Shown here piece by piece: positions 17,464 to 26,163 of a stretch of DNA of 64,000 bases. Both the position numbers and the translations under genes were made by a program. Positions within the stretch are counted from its first letter, which is position 1. Every line of letters begins with the position of its first letter. This DNA is from GCA-2720865 sp047630275 (GTDB taxonomy: Bacteria > Bdellovibrionota > Bacteriovoracia > Bacteriovoracales > Bacteriovoracaceae), in contig JBLHVN010000001.1 of assembly GCA_047630275.1 (NCBI GenBank), forward strand, positions 1,302,001 through 1,366,000, written 5' to 3'. A model generated the notes under the pieces. That model was not told the DNA's origin and made no database searches. It saw only the letters and a program-made list of their open reading frames with translations.

Positions 17464-18470
17464 TATTCAGTGGGTCTACTATCAATGATCTTGATAACAC
17501 CTTCTTCTATAGCAAGAATATAAGATTGGATTAAGTTTCTTACCAAGTTGATATCTGTATTACTTAAGAGTCTTGTAAAGGTTAGTCGGAGTTCATCTAG
17601 GAAACGTGAACTTTGCGCCCCGCTTGAAGTAAACTCTGTTGAGGGAAAAACGAATAGATGCCATTTGATATAGGTAGAGATCCTTGCTAGCGAGCTCTCA
17701 AGAACACTATAAGAAAAATAGGACTGAAAAGAAGAAGAAGAGATCTCCTTATAAGTTGAATTGAAATATTGATCTTTAGAGGCTCCATTAGTATTTCTTA
17801 CTGCGGTCAAAGTATGGGTAGGTAATGAGCGGTTAACACTCCAACTTTGGTCTGGACGAATATATTTAAAGGTATAAGGGTATAAAGTGTAACTTACCCG
17901 AGTTGTACCTTCTTCAATGGCGATAGTCATATTCATAAAGCGCTGGCCTCGAATGAAGAACTCTGCAACCTTGCCATTATTTAACCGGCGTAAAGTAAGC
18001 CTGAAGATCTCTTGGTCATCCCAGGCTCTTAAGCTGTAGTACCTACTTTGCTCATTAGCTAAGAGATCAAACTTTCTCTTTCCTTCGAAAAGTTCGCGTT
18101 CACTAATGGGATTAAGATCAGACCCATTAGTAACGACGATTTCCTTTAGGTTTAACTGCCCCGCACATCCAGTATAAAAGATGGATTCCGTTAAGCTGGA
18201 ATCATCTCTGTGAATACTCATTTGAATCTTAGCGAGTGAATCTCCTGCCTGGGCGCTTTGCCAGCCGCATTGAGTATCTTCATGGCTCTTAAAACTAGCG
18301 TTTCTTCCATTCTTATGGGTGATGTAGTTTCTTTGAAGTTCAGATATCTTAAGCTCAAAAGCCCCTCTAAACTCTTTGATAATATCATCAATCTTAAAGG
18401 CCTTCTTAGGAAGAGTTTGCCCATAAAGAGGAGTGACGCTAAAAATGAAAAGAACTATAAGGAGTCTCAA
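17463..18470 (-). CDS. Secreted protein of unknown function, second gene of the secretin-like operon
   Basis: The 335-residue protein has a signal peptide ending L-Y-G-Q (about residue 18). The mature region has alternating strands and two cysteines (D-T-Q-C-G-W and T-G-C-A-G). It starts two bases after the secretin-like gene and overlaps the next one by one base. No domain is recognised. Context suggests an envelope assembly with its two neighbours. Confidence 0.7.
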   Translation of the reverse strand: MRLLIVLFIFSVTPLYGQTLPKKAFKIDDIIKEFRGAFELKISELQRNYITHKNGRNASFKSHEDTQCGWQSAQAGDSLAKIQMSIHRDDSSLTESIFYTGCAGQLNLKEIVVTNGSDLNPISERELFEGKRKFDLLANEQSRYYSLRAWDDQEIFRLTLRRLNNGKVAEFFIRGQRFMNMTIAIEEGTTRVSYTLYPYTFKYIRPDQSWSVNRSLPTHTLTAVRNTNGASKDQYFNSTYKEISSSSFQSYFSYSVLESSLARISTYIKWHLFVFPSTEFTSSGAQSSRFLDELRLTFTRLLSNTDINLVRNLIQSYILAIEEGVIKIIDSRPTE

Positions 18471-18472
18471 GC

Positions 18473-19873
18473 TTACTCCTCAATAAAAGAATTTGTTCTC
18501 GGGTTATAATATAGCTTTAATTTAACTCTATCTGAACGTGAGCCACCAAACTTCTTGAGTTCAATCTTAAAAGTGATTAGTTTCTTGTCTAGGTAGCGTA
18601 AACCGACTGGGTTGAACTTTATTCCCGAGAGCATTAGGTTTTCCATTGTAAGAATGGCCTCTTGCTTTATTCCGCCGCCTTTAATCTCTACTTCAACGCT
18701 TTTCTTAATATTGTTTTCTCTGGCAAATTTCTTATCTAATTTAAACCCTAAGATCTTTTGGCCAGAAGGAGTCTGTAGAGCGTAGGGCTTAAGTACGCTC
18801 ATAGCTTCTTTAATAGAAAGGTTATCACTTGGAAAAGAATTGATCTCATTTTCTGAGAACTCTCTGTGAAGTTCTAGTCTTCTAAGCTTCTTAAGTTGTC
18901 TAATATAGTCTTGAAAGCTAAAAGCTGTGGCCCTTGTAACGATCATTAGTTTAGAGCGCAGCTTATCTTTACTTCTGCCAAAGAGACCAAGTCCCCACTG
19001 ACGTCCGCTTTCTTCTCGTACAGTATGAGTGCTTACCACCATTGTGGCGGTGTCTTTAACTAGGTAAAGCTGAGGGTTTTGAATAGAGAGCATTGTGACA
19101 GGGGCCATTGTCTCACCTTCACTTGTTGAGTTAATAACTCCGTAGCTAAAATTATAATCTTTAAGAACAACTAACTCTGAATCAAACTTATTGATAGAAA
19201 CGGTTCCATTGATATTAACACCGGCCTTAGCCTCTTTAACAATACCTGGAGAAGGGGAGATAAAGACGGTCGAGCCATGAGAGTAGTTGATAGAGGAGAG
19301 GTTAGGGATAAGCTGAGTTATCGTTTCAACTTGGCTAATCTCTTGCCGTGAAACCTTTGTTCCAAGAACACTTCCTAGTAAGTTAGATCCAAGCTTAAGA
19401 GCTAAGTCAATTGTTCCACCACCTAAAGAAGAGAGGTCAACATCTGTAGCGTCACCTGTGTCAGTAGAAGCAGAAGCGATCTCTGCACTTAAATGGCTAA
19501 AGCCAAGTTCAGAAACAGAGTAAATCTCAGTTGTTAGTTGAACTAGGGCAGAAGGGTTAAATTCCTCAAAAGAATCTAGTAGAGGAAGAAGAGCTATAAA
19601 ACGGCTCTTAAGCTCTGCTTGTTCTAACCAAAAGTTTAATTTCTTTAAACTTTCAACATTAATATAGCCCTCTTTAGGCGTAAGGATTGAAGCTGGAAAC
19701 ATGATTGAATTGATTCGAACAACTAATTCTCGGGCCGTAATATTCTGACTTACATAAGTACAACGCTTTAGTTCATCATCACATTTAACCTTGGCTGGGT
19801 CTTGCTCTAAGTTATTAGCAAAAGCCGTCGTTATGGAGAGAGAAAATAATAGTACAAGTGATAAGTACTTCAT
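18473..19873 (-). CDS. Secreted protein with secretin-like features
   Basis: The 466-residue protein has a signal peptide (cleavage after A-F-A, about 19). From about 110 a V-Q-L-T-T-E-I-Y-S-V-S-E-L-G strand pattern is followed by an amphipathic Gly/Ser region, then near 300 L-G-L-F-G-R-S-K-D-K-L-R-S-K-L-M-I-V-T-R. This recalls the end of secretin domains (G-x-L-F-x-S, then a hydrophobic strand ending T-P/T-R). If right, it could form or line an outer-membrane pore, with an extra 150-residue C-terminal domain. The resemblance is by eye and the usual V-P-L-L-G-x-I-P is missing. It is first in an operon with two secreted proteins. Confidence 0.5.
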   Translation of the reverse strand: MKYLSLVLLFSLSITTAFANNLEQDPAKVKCDDELKRCTYVSQNITARELVVRINSIMFPASILTPKEGYINVESLKKLNFWLEQAELKSRFIALLPLLDSFEEFNPSALVQLTTEIYSVSELGFSHLSAEIASASTDTGDATDVDLSSLGGGTIDLALKLGSNLLGSVLGTKVSRQEISQVETITQLIPNLSSINYSHGSTVFISPSPGIVKEAKAGVNINGTVSINKFDSELVVLKDYNFSYGVINSTSEGETMAPVTMLSIQNPQLYLVKDTATMVVSTHTVREESGRQWGLGLFGRSKDKLRSKLMIVTRATAFSFQDYIRQLKKLRRLELHREFSENEINSFPSDNLSIKEAMSVLKPYALQTPSGQKILGFKLDKKFARENNIKKSVEVEIKGGGIKQEAILTMENLMLSGIKFNPVGLRYLDKKLITFKIELKKFGGSRSDRVKLKLYYNPRTNSFIEE

Positions 19874-19960
19874 AAAGATCCTTTGATGTTCATAGTCATT
19901 TTAGGGATTTCTACAAAGAGGCAGGCCAAAAGGCTACGAAGAAATTGGCACAGTATAACA

Positions 19961-20007
19961 AATATAAGCTTTATTTATATTGCGACGTGTCAAAGCCGTG
20001 ATAATAG
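19961..20007 (+). promoter_or_regulatory. Candidate operator/promoter of the mmsA-urc operon
   Basis: AATATAA (19961-19967) and TTATATT (19975-19981) form a 7-bp inverted repeat. Its right arm overlaps TTGCGA (19980-19985), which with TAATAG (20002-20007, 16-bp spacing) makes a plausible promoter. A repressor of uracil catabolism could bind the repeat. By eye only. Confidence 0.3.
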
Positions 20008-20076
20008 GTAGACACTCCTAAATCAAAAACTTAGAATTTTCTCTTTCCTAAAAAAGACTATAGAGAGGATATGGGT

Positions 20077-21555
20077 ATGAACGATATTCAAGTGCCTGAA
20101 AAAGCAATTCAAGTTAGACACCTTATTGGTGGAGAGTGGGTCCCTGGATCAGGGGAAACCTATAATATTGAAAGCCCTTATACCGGGGAAGTAGTAGGCA
20201 GCGGAAAAGCCTGTGAGCCTTCACTTGTTGATCAGGCCATCGCTAAAGCAGTGACGGCCTCAAAAACATGGGGAGCGACTCCCTTAAAAGAGAGGACATC
20301 AGTGATGTTCAATCTTAGAGAGATCTTATTAAGAGATATCGATAAGATCTCTCAGATTGTAAGCTTAGAAAACGGAAAGACCTTAGGGGAATCAAAGGCT
20401 GGCATCATGAAAGGAATTGAAGTCCTTGAATACGCCATCTCCTTACAAAATTTAGACCAAGGGGGACGAATGGAAGTCTCTCGTGGTGTCTTTTGTGAAT
20501 ATAGAAGAGAGCCCCTAGGCGTCGTAGCCAATATCACTCCTTTTAATTTTCCCGCTATGGTTCCTATGTGGACCCTTCCTATCGCTATTACCCTAGGTAA
20601 TGCTTACGTATGGAAGCCCTCTGATAAGACTCCTATTACAAGTCTTTATATTGGCGAAGCCTTTAAAGAAGCAGGACTTCCTTCAGGGGTTCTCACTATC
20701 TTAAATGGCGGTGTTGAAACTGTTAACGCCATCATTGATCATAAAGATGTAAAGGCCGTAGGCTTTGTTGGCTCTTCTAAGATTGCAGGGCTTGTCTATT
20801 CTAGAGCAGCCGCTCTTGGAAAAAGAGTCCTTGCCTTAGGGGGGGCTAAGAATCATATCGTGCTTTTACCTGACGCAGACCCTGAGATTGCCGGTCGCGG
20901 TATCGCTGATTCTTTTACGGGCTGTGCAGGCCAGCGTTGTATGGCCGCTTCAGTTTTATTAGCAGTAGGTGATGTTGAAAAACAGATCGCTGCTATTAAA
21001 AAGAGAGCAGAGTCAATGACCTTAGGTGAAGATATGGGCGCCATTATTACTAAAGAACAAGTTGAGTTCTTAAATGAGGCCATCTCTAAAGCGGAAGCGG
21101 CAGGGGCGAGCATTCTTCTTGATGGACGAAAGTTTAAAGCACCCGCTGGTAAAGAAGGGGGCTTTTGGTTAGGACCTACTATCTTAGATAATGTAGATCC
21201 TAAAAGTGAGGCGTCAAAGGTAGAGCTCTTTGGACCGATCATCTCAATAGTAAGAGTGGCCTCTATTTCTGAAGCCATGGAAATTGAAAATGAAAATGAC
21301 TATGGAAACGCTTGCAGTGTCTTCACTACAAATGGATCCCTAGCTGAAAAAGTCGTAAGTACGGCTAGTGCCGGTATGGTCGGCGTAAATATTGGAGTTC
21401 CTGTTCCTCGTGAACCTTTTAGCTTTGGTGGAATCAATCACTCAAAGTTTGGTCATGGCGATATAACAGGAACAAATAGTTTAAATTTTTGGAGTGACAT
21501 GAAAAAGGTCACGACCAAATGGGAATCACAAAAAGATTCTAATTGGATGAGTTAA
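20077..21555 (+). CDS. mmsA: (Methyl)malonate-semialdehyde dehydrogenase, CoA-acylating
   Basis: About 492 residues. The second ATG (20077) is chosen because AGAGAGGA (20062-20069) is well spaced for it and too close for the ATG at 20071. This is an aldehyde dehydrogenase with N-I-T-P-F-N-F-P-A-M-V-P (the MMSDH-type cofactor loop), G-C-A-G-Q-R-C-M (catalytic Cys288 counted from 20077) and the C-terminal R-E-P-F-S-F-G-G..H-G-D-I-T-G-T-N-S typical of MmsA/IolA. It converts malonate or methylmalonate semialdehyde plus CoA and NAD to acetyl- or propionyl-CoA. As first gene before urc1-urc4, its natural substrate here is probably the malonate semialdehyde branch product of uracil breakdown; this is inference. 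No valine-catabolism genes are near. Confidence 0.9.
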   Translation: MNDIQVPEKAIQVRHLIGGEWVPGSGETYNIESPYTGEVVGSGKACEPSLVDQAIAKAVTASKTWGATPLKERTSVMFNLREILLRDIDKISQIVSLENGKTLGESKAGIMKGIEVLEYAISLQNLDQGGRMEVSRGVFCEYRREPLGVVANITPFNFPAMVPMWTLPIAITLGNAYVWKPSDKTPITSLYIGEAFKEAGLPSGVLTILNGGVETVNAIIDHKDVKAVGFVGSSKIAGLVYSRAAALGKRVLALGGAKNHIVLLPDADPEIAGRGIADSFTGCAGQRCMAASVLLAVGDVEKQIAAIKKRAESMTLGEDMGAIITKEQVEFLNEAISKAEAAGASILLDGRKFKAPAGKEGGFWLGPTILDNVDPKSEASKVELFGPIISIVRVASISEAMEIENENDYGNACSVFTTNGSLAEKVVSTASAGMVGVNIGVPVPREPFSFGGINHSKFGHGDITGTNSLNFWSDMKKVTTKWESQKDSNWMS

Positions 21556-21564
21556 GGAATAATT

Positions 21565-22833
21565 ATGGAAGACAAAATGAAACGCGCAAGCCATGTGGTA
21601 TTAACAAGCCACTCAAATCAAATCTATAAAGAAAGCACCCCCATTAATTGGGGAGCAGAAGACCCAAAGGTTCGAGGACCTATTGTTGCGACTATTTCTG
21701 ATAAAGGAAATAGAAATGCAATTGGAACTCATAGTGGATCTTATACCGTCTATAGGGCCCTTTCAATTGCAACGGGAAGCTTTCCGCAAGATCATGTGGC
21801 CGATCTTGTGAACACCCACGCAACTACTGTCATAGGACCTCATGAATCATGGAAAGATCCTAAGAAGATCGTCTCCATTGATCCTTGGGGAGCTCAAATC
21901 AATGAACACTTTACTAAGTCCTTAGAAGGGGGCGTTGATGTTCGTCCTACTATCGCAGTAACTCAAGCAAGGCTTGGAATCCCTGAGATTAAAGAGGCAA
22001 TTAAAGAAGGACGTCTTCCTATTGATGGCAAGATTGTGACTAAAGAAGGGGACATCAAGGTAACTAAGGTTGCTATTGAACCTGTTTGGTACCTGCCAGG
22101 AATTGCAGAGCGTTTTAATATGGATGAAGGGGAACTACGTAAGGTTCTCTTTCAAGAAACGGGGGGAATGTTCCCTGAGCTTGTGACAAGACCGGATCTA
22201 AAAGTTCTTCTACCACCTATTGGTTCAAGTACGGCCTATATCTTTGGGAACCCCGATGACTTATCTAACCCTGAAGTAGAACTAACCTGTAGAGTTCATG
22301 ATGAATGTAACGGCTCTGATGTCTTTGGTTCTGATATTTGTACTTGCCGTCCCTATTTAACCCATGGAATTGAAGACGCCGCAAGAACCGCTCAAAGGGG
22401 CGGAGTTGGGATTGTTGTTTATTTTAGAAAAGAAGGGCGCGCCCTAGGGGAAGTGACAAAGTTTCTCGTTTATAATGCTCGTAAGAGACAAGAAGGGGGA
22501 GACTCTGCCTCTAATTATTTCTATAGAACTGAATGCGTCGCCGGTGTTGAAGATGCTCGTTTTCAAGAGTTCATGCCTGATGTGCTCAATTGGTTTGGTA
22601 TTAAAAAGATTCATAACCTCCATTCAATGAGCAATATGAAGTATGACGCTATTGTAGGCTCTGGAATTGAAGTGGTGAATAGACTCTCTATTCCACCTGA
22701 ATTAGTTCCAGCGGACGCTCAAGTTGAAATCGAAGCTAAAAAGGCGGCTGGCTATTTTACCAATGAAGAGATCATGGATGAAAAAGGCCTTGATAAACTC
22801 CAAGGTAGAGAATTAGAAGATGGAGAAGAGTAG
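21565..22833 (+). CDS. URC1-type GTP cyclohydrolase II homologue (uracil catabolism)
   Basis: The 422-residue protein has a C-terminal GTP cyclohydrolase II domain: R-V-H-D-E-C-N-G-S-D, C-T-C (three zinc cysteines kept), Y-F-R-K-E-G-R-A-L-G and the later N-R-L-S-I-P-P-E. It is preceded by an extra N-terminal region of about 215 residues absent from riboflavin-type RibA. Changes such as E-G-R-A-L-G for E-G-R-G-I-G also set it apart. This long form is the Urc1 family described for the URC pathway, which opens the uracil ring at the nucleotide level. The next gene is a DUF1688/Urc4 protein, which supports this strongly. No riboflavin genes are adjacent. The stop overlaps the next start by one base. 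Confidence 0.85.
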   Translation: MEDKMKRASHVVLTSHSNQIYKESTPINWGAEDPKVRGPIVATISDKGNRNAIGTHSGSYTVYRALSIATGSFPQDHVADLVNTHATTVIGPHESWKDPKKIVSIDPWGAQINEHFTKSLEGGVDVRPTIAVTQARLGIPEIKEAIKEGRLPIDGKIVTKEGDIKVTKVAIEPVWYLPGIAERFNMDEGELRKVLFQETGGMFPELVTRPDLKVLLPPIGSSTAYIFGNPDDLSNPEVELTCRVHDECNGSDVFGSDICTCRPYLTHGIEDAARTAQRGGVGIVVYFRKEGRALGEVTKFLVYNARKRQEGGDSASNYFYRTECVAGVEDARFQEFMPDVLNWFGIKKIHNLHSMSNMKYDAIVGSGIEVVNRLSIPPELVPADAQVEIEAKKAAGYFTNEEIMDEKGLDKLQGRELEDGEE

Positions 22834-24056
22834 TGGGCTTTGAATTTAATAAAGATGATATTGATTTTCTCTTAAGCCCAAAAGCAATCCGTGAAAGAAC
22901 GGGAAAGCTTTATCAAAGGGCCCTTGATGGAGAAGGCTATTTTGAACTAGACGAGTCGAAGATTGAAGAGACGGCCATGTTTGTAATGGACGTTATTCAA
23001 GAGAACTATCCTGATCTTGATATTCCCTTTCACTCAAGATGGGGTCACTTTAATGTGGGAGGCTTTCATAGGATTGCCGCCTTAAATGATAAGATTGTTA
23101 AAGAAGACCTCTTAGAAAAAGCTAGGCTTAAACTAGATCTTGTGATCACTTCAGTTTTATTAGATGCTGGTGCAGGAATGGGCTGGCGTTATAAAGAAGA
23201 AAGTACGGGGAAGGAGTTCTCTCGCTCAGAAGGTCTTGCTATCGCTTCACTCGATATGTTCAACGGGGGGCTCTTTTCTAAAACTGATTCTCCCTACCGA
23301 GTCGACGGGGAAAAGCTTCTTCAAGTAACAGCGGATGATCTTCTCAAAGGCTTTCAAGTCTCTGAGAAAAACCCCATCATTGGGCTTGAAGGAAGGCTTA
23401 GCCTCTTAAAAAGCTTAGGTAAGACTTGTCTTGAGAACTCTTCTATTTTTAAAGATGGAAGACCAGGAAATATCTTAGATTATTTAATTGAAAAACATGG
23501 AATGAAGTTTGAGGCAAGAGATCTTCTTAAAGCCGTTCTTCTAGGACTCGGGCCTATTTGGCCTGGAAGAATTCATTTAGGTGAAGTTAACCTCGGGGAT
23601 GTCTGGCATCATAGTGCTCTTGGGGCCTCAGATTCATTAGAATCTTTAGTACCTTTTCATAAGCTCTCTCAATGGCTTAGTTATTCCATGGTTGAACCAA
23701 TCATGGCCGCAGAAGTTGATATTTGGGGAGCAGAGGAATTAACCGGACTAGCTGAATACAGAAACGGCGGACTCTTTTTAGATAAAGAAGTCATTAAGTT
23801 AAAAGACCCTGAAATGTTAAAGATAGAACACGAGCCAGGCAGTGAATTGATCATTGAATGGCGAGCTCTAACAGTTCAACTCCTTGATAGAGTCGGCACT
23901 CATGTGCAAAAGGCCCTCGGTAAGAAGCCCTTTGAATTTCCTTTAGCGAAAGTCTTAGAGGGAGGAACTTGGTGGGCCGGACGAAAAACAGCTAAGGCCT
24001 TAAGAGAAGATGGTGGACCACCTCTTAACTTAAAGTCAGATGGAACAGTATTTTAA
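22833..24056 (+). CDS. URC4-type protein (DUF1688), uracil catabolism
   Basis: The 407-residue product starts with GTG at 22833, overlapping the previous stop by one base. It carries the DUF1688/Urc4 features: F-L-L-S-P-K-A-I-R-E-R, H-S-R-W-G-H-F-N-V-G-G near 67-77, L-D-A-G-A-G-M-G-W-R-Y, S-E-G-L-A-I-A-S and the end W-W-A-G-R. In the URC pathway Urc4 acts after Urc1, releasing urea from the opened ring product (the ribosylurea step as proposed in yeast). It is expected to be cytoplasmic. Tight coupling with urc1, upp and udk makes one catabolic and salvage unit. Confidence 0.88.
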   Translation: MGFEFNKDDIDFLLSPKAIRERTGKLYQRALDGEGYFELDESKIEETAMFVMDVIQENYPDLDIPFHSRWGHFNVGGFHRIAALNDKIVKEDLLEKARLKLDLVITSVLLDAGAGMGWRYKEESTGKEFSRSEGLAIASLDMFNGGLFSKTDSPYRVDGEKLLQVTADDLLKGFQVSEKNPIIGLEGRLSLLKSLGKTCLENSSIFKDGRPGNILDYLIEKHGMKFEARDLLKAVLLGLGPIWPGRIHLGEVNLGDVWHHSALGASDSLESLVPFHKLSQWLSYSMVEPIMAAEVDIWGAEELTGLAEYRNGGLFLDKEVIKLKDPEMLKIEHEPGSELIIEWRALTVQLLDRVGTHVQKALGKKPFEFPLAKVLEGGTWWAGRKTAKALREDGGPPLNLKSDGTVF

Positions 24057-24070
24057 ATAAAGGAATAGAT

Positions 24071-24697
24071 ATGAGTAATTTTAAATTAGTAGATCACCCC
24101 ATTTTAAAACATAAGTTAGGCTTCTTAAGAGATAAGAACACAGGCTCTGCTGAGTTTCGCTCAATCATCAAAGAGATGAGTAGGCTTTTAGCCTATGAAG
24201 CTACTAAGGAAATGAAAGTCACAAGCATGACGGTTGAGACACCTCTTGCTACGGCCAATGTTGATAGGATCTTAGAAAATCCTATTATTGTTTCAATCAT
24301 GAGGGCAGGAAATGGAATGCTTGAGGGGCTTCTCTCACTTCTTCCTTTTGCCAGCGCGGGACATATTGGAATCTACAGAGATAAGTTTATTAAAAATACT
24401 GTCGAGTATTACTTTAAATTACCTGACGACGCTAAAGGCAGACCAATCCTTTTAGCTGATCCACTTCTCGCTACAGCTGATACGGCCATCGCTTGTGTTG
24501 ATAGGTTAAAGCAATATGAAGTCGGGCCAATTAAGATGCTCTGTATCTTAGTTTCCCCTGAAGGTTTAGAGAGGCTTCATCACTTTCACCCCGATGTGGA
24601 AGTCTATGGGGTTTCAAAAGAAGAAGGGCTAACCGCTGATGGTTATCTTCTTCCAGGACTTGGGGATGCTGGTAATAGGCTTTACCAATCTAACTAA
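24071..24697 (+). CDS. upp: Uracil phosphoribosyltransferase
   Basis: The 208-residue protein has the full UPRTase pattern: H-P-I-L-K-H-K-L near the N-terminus, I-M-R-A-G-N-G-M (PRPP region, near 78), L-A-D-P-L-L-A-T-A-D-T-A and P-G-L-G-D-A-G-N-R-L at the C-terminus. It makes UMP from uracil and PRPP. In the URC route this is the entry step for free uracil. A Shine-Dalgarno (AAGGAATAG) precedes the ATG, and the stop overlaps the udk start by one base. Confidence 0.95.
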   Translation: MSNFKLVDHPILKHKLGFLRDKNTGSAEFRSIIKEMSRLLAYEATKEMKVTSMTVETPLATANVDRILENPIIVSIMRAGNGMLEGLLSLLPFASAGHIGIYRDKFIKNTVEYYFKLPDDAKGRPILLADPLLATADTAIACVDRLKQYEVGPIKMLCILVSPEGLERLHHFHPDVEVYGVSKEEGLTADGYLLPGLGDAGNRLYQSN

Positions 24698-25299
24698 TGG
24701 ATAAGATCACAATCATTGCTATTACAGGGGGATCAGGTTCGGGCAAGACAACTTTTGCACGGGATCTGCTCAGTGAACTTGGAGATGAATGTTGTGGTCT
24801 TATGTATCAAGATTCTTATTATATAGATCAATCCTCACGTTTTGATCGAGATGGTGGGGCGGTTAATTTTGACCACCCTGAATCTCTTGATTTTAAGTTG
24901 ATGGCCTCACACTTAGAGAAATTAAAAAAGGGAGAGGATGTAGAGATTCCGGTCTATGACTTTGCCACTCACTCTAGGTTAAATGAAGTTCAGCTTTTTA
25001 AAAGTAAGAAGATCATTTTAGTTGATGGCATCCTTATCTTATCTCAAGAAATCCTACGGCCCCATTTTGACCGGGCCATCTTTATTGATTGCCCTGAAGA
25101 CTTGCGCTTTGAAAGAAGGCTCAATAGAGACGTCGTTGAAAGAGGCCGAACTCCTGAAGGGGTTAGGGCCCAGTTTAAGAACCAAGTAAAACCCATGCAT
25201 GATCAGTTCGTTGAACCCTCAAGAAAGTTCGCCACTAGAGTGGTCAATCAAGATGATTTTCAAGCGGCCATGGAAGTTGTAGCAGATACTCTTATTTAG
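24697..25299 (+). CDS. udk: Uridine kinase
   Basis: The 200-residue protein has the P-loop G-G-S-G-S-G-K-T-T (11-19), then Q-D-S-Y-Y, N-F-D-H-P-E-S-L-D-F, and P-V-Y-D-F-A-T-H-S-R, all diagnostic of uridine/cytidine kinase. It phosphorylates uridine to UMP. The ATG overlaps the upp stop, so both UMP-forming routes (uracil and uridine) are made together with the URC enzymes. Confidence 0.95.
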   Translation: MDKITIIAITGGSGSGKTTFARDLLSELGDECCGLMYQDSYYIDQSSRFDRDGGAVNFDHPESLDFKLMASHLEKLKKGEDVEIPVYDFATHSRLNEVQLFKSKKIILVDGILILSQEILRPHFDRAIFIDCPEDLRFERRLNRDVVERGRTPEGVRAQFKNQVKPMHDQFVEPSRKFATRVVNQDDFQAAMEVVADTLI

Positions 25300-25358
25300 C
25301 TCGTTATTTCAAGTAGTTACCCCCTTTGTTTCTTAGGCCTTTTAGCCGATAAGAAGCT

Positions 25359-26093
25359 GTGAAACTCTTAATTATAAGTCTTTTTTTCATCAGTTTAAAC
25401 TCAAACGCCAATAGCTGTGGCCTTAATAGTTTTACCTCCTCTCTTAAAAGGGCCCTAGGCCTTGGGGAGTCTAGATCAAGTATTAGAAAACAAAAGATCT
25501 CGCCTAAAGCAGCTAAAGCGAAGTTTGATGCCGCCAAATCTATTGAGGATTTGCCGGTTGTTAATGAAAAGAAACTTGAAGTGATCGAGAAATTTAGGCC
25601 CACCACAGGAACTAATGAAAACTATTTCTACAGGGGAGATTATAAGGGAAGAAAAGTCTTCATCAAGACTCTTGATGACGAAGTTGATAAGTTCTCTCCT
25701 TCGCTTATGTTCAATGAAGCCAGGCATTACCACCTAATGGATTTGCTGGGAGTAGGTCCTAAGTTTCACGGAACCACTGTGATAGATGGAAAAGTAGGGG
25801 TGGTTCTTGAGCACGTAGAAGGTGTCTTAGTTAAGTGGGGAAGTAACCCTGGGCTTCGGCAAGCTGGCATTACAATAAAGCCTAGCGCCATAAGCGATAT
25901 GAAGCTTACGGCAAAGCGCTTAGACGAAGCGGGAATCCATAACCCTAAGGACATGCAGTTCATCATCAGCCCCGATGGAACGAAGGCCACCTTAGTGGAC
26001 CCAGAGCACTTTAAAAGCAATGGACCCTCCAATGGGGCGGAAGAAGAATTATCTAAGATGCTTGAAACCCTAAAGGGTTATTTTGCTGATTAA
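25359..26093 (+). CDS. Secreted protein with a protein-kinase-like fold
   Basis: The 244-residue product starts with GTG. A signal peptide covers residues 1-18 (cleavage near N-A-N-S). The body follows kinase-fold order: G-D-Y-K-G-R-K-V-F-I-K (Lys103, the VAIK-type lysine), an acidic helix F-N-E-A-R-H-Y-H-L-M (the alpha-C Glu), V-G-V-V-L-E-H-V-E-G (hinge), then I-H-N-P-K-D-M-Q-F-I-I (H194, D198, Q200) and A-T-L-V-D-P-E-H-F (D214, the DFG-Asp position). So the ATP-binding lysine, the Glu and both loop aspartates appear present, with an unusual H-N-P-K-D-x-Q catalytic loop in place of H-R-D-L-K-x-x-N. The fold is my inference from motif order. It is exported, so it may be an effector or act in the periplasm. 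Confidence 0.6.
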   Translation: MKLLIISLFFISLNSNANSCGLNSFTSSLKRALGLGESRSSIRKQKISPKAAKAKFDAAKSIEDLPVVNEKKLEVIEKFRPTTGTNENYFYRGDYKGRKVFIKTLDDEVDKFSPSLMFNEARHYHLMDLLGVGPKFHGTTVIDGKVGVVLEHVEGVLVKWGSNPGLRQAGITIKPSAISDMKLTAKRLDEAGIHNPKDMQFIISPDGTKATLVDPEHFKSNGPSNGAEEELSKMLETLKGYFAD

Positions 26094-26163
26094 TTCGTAG
26101 TGTTAATATACAAAACCTCCCTATTATAGTAATTATCTTGTGCAAACTTAAGTAGGATAATTA

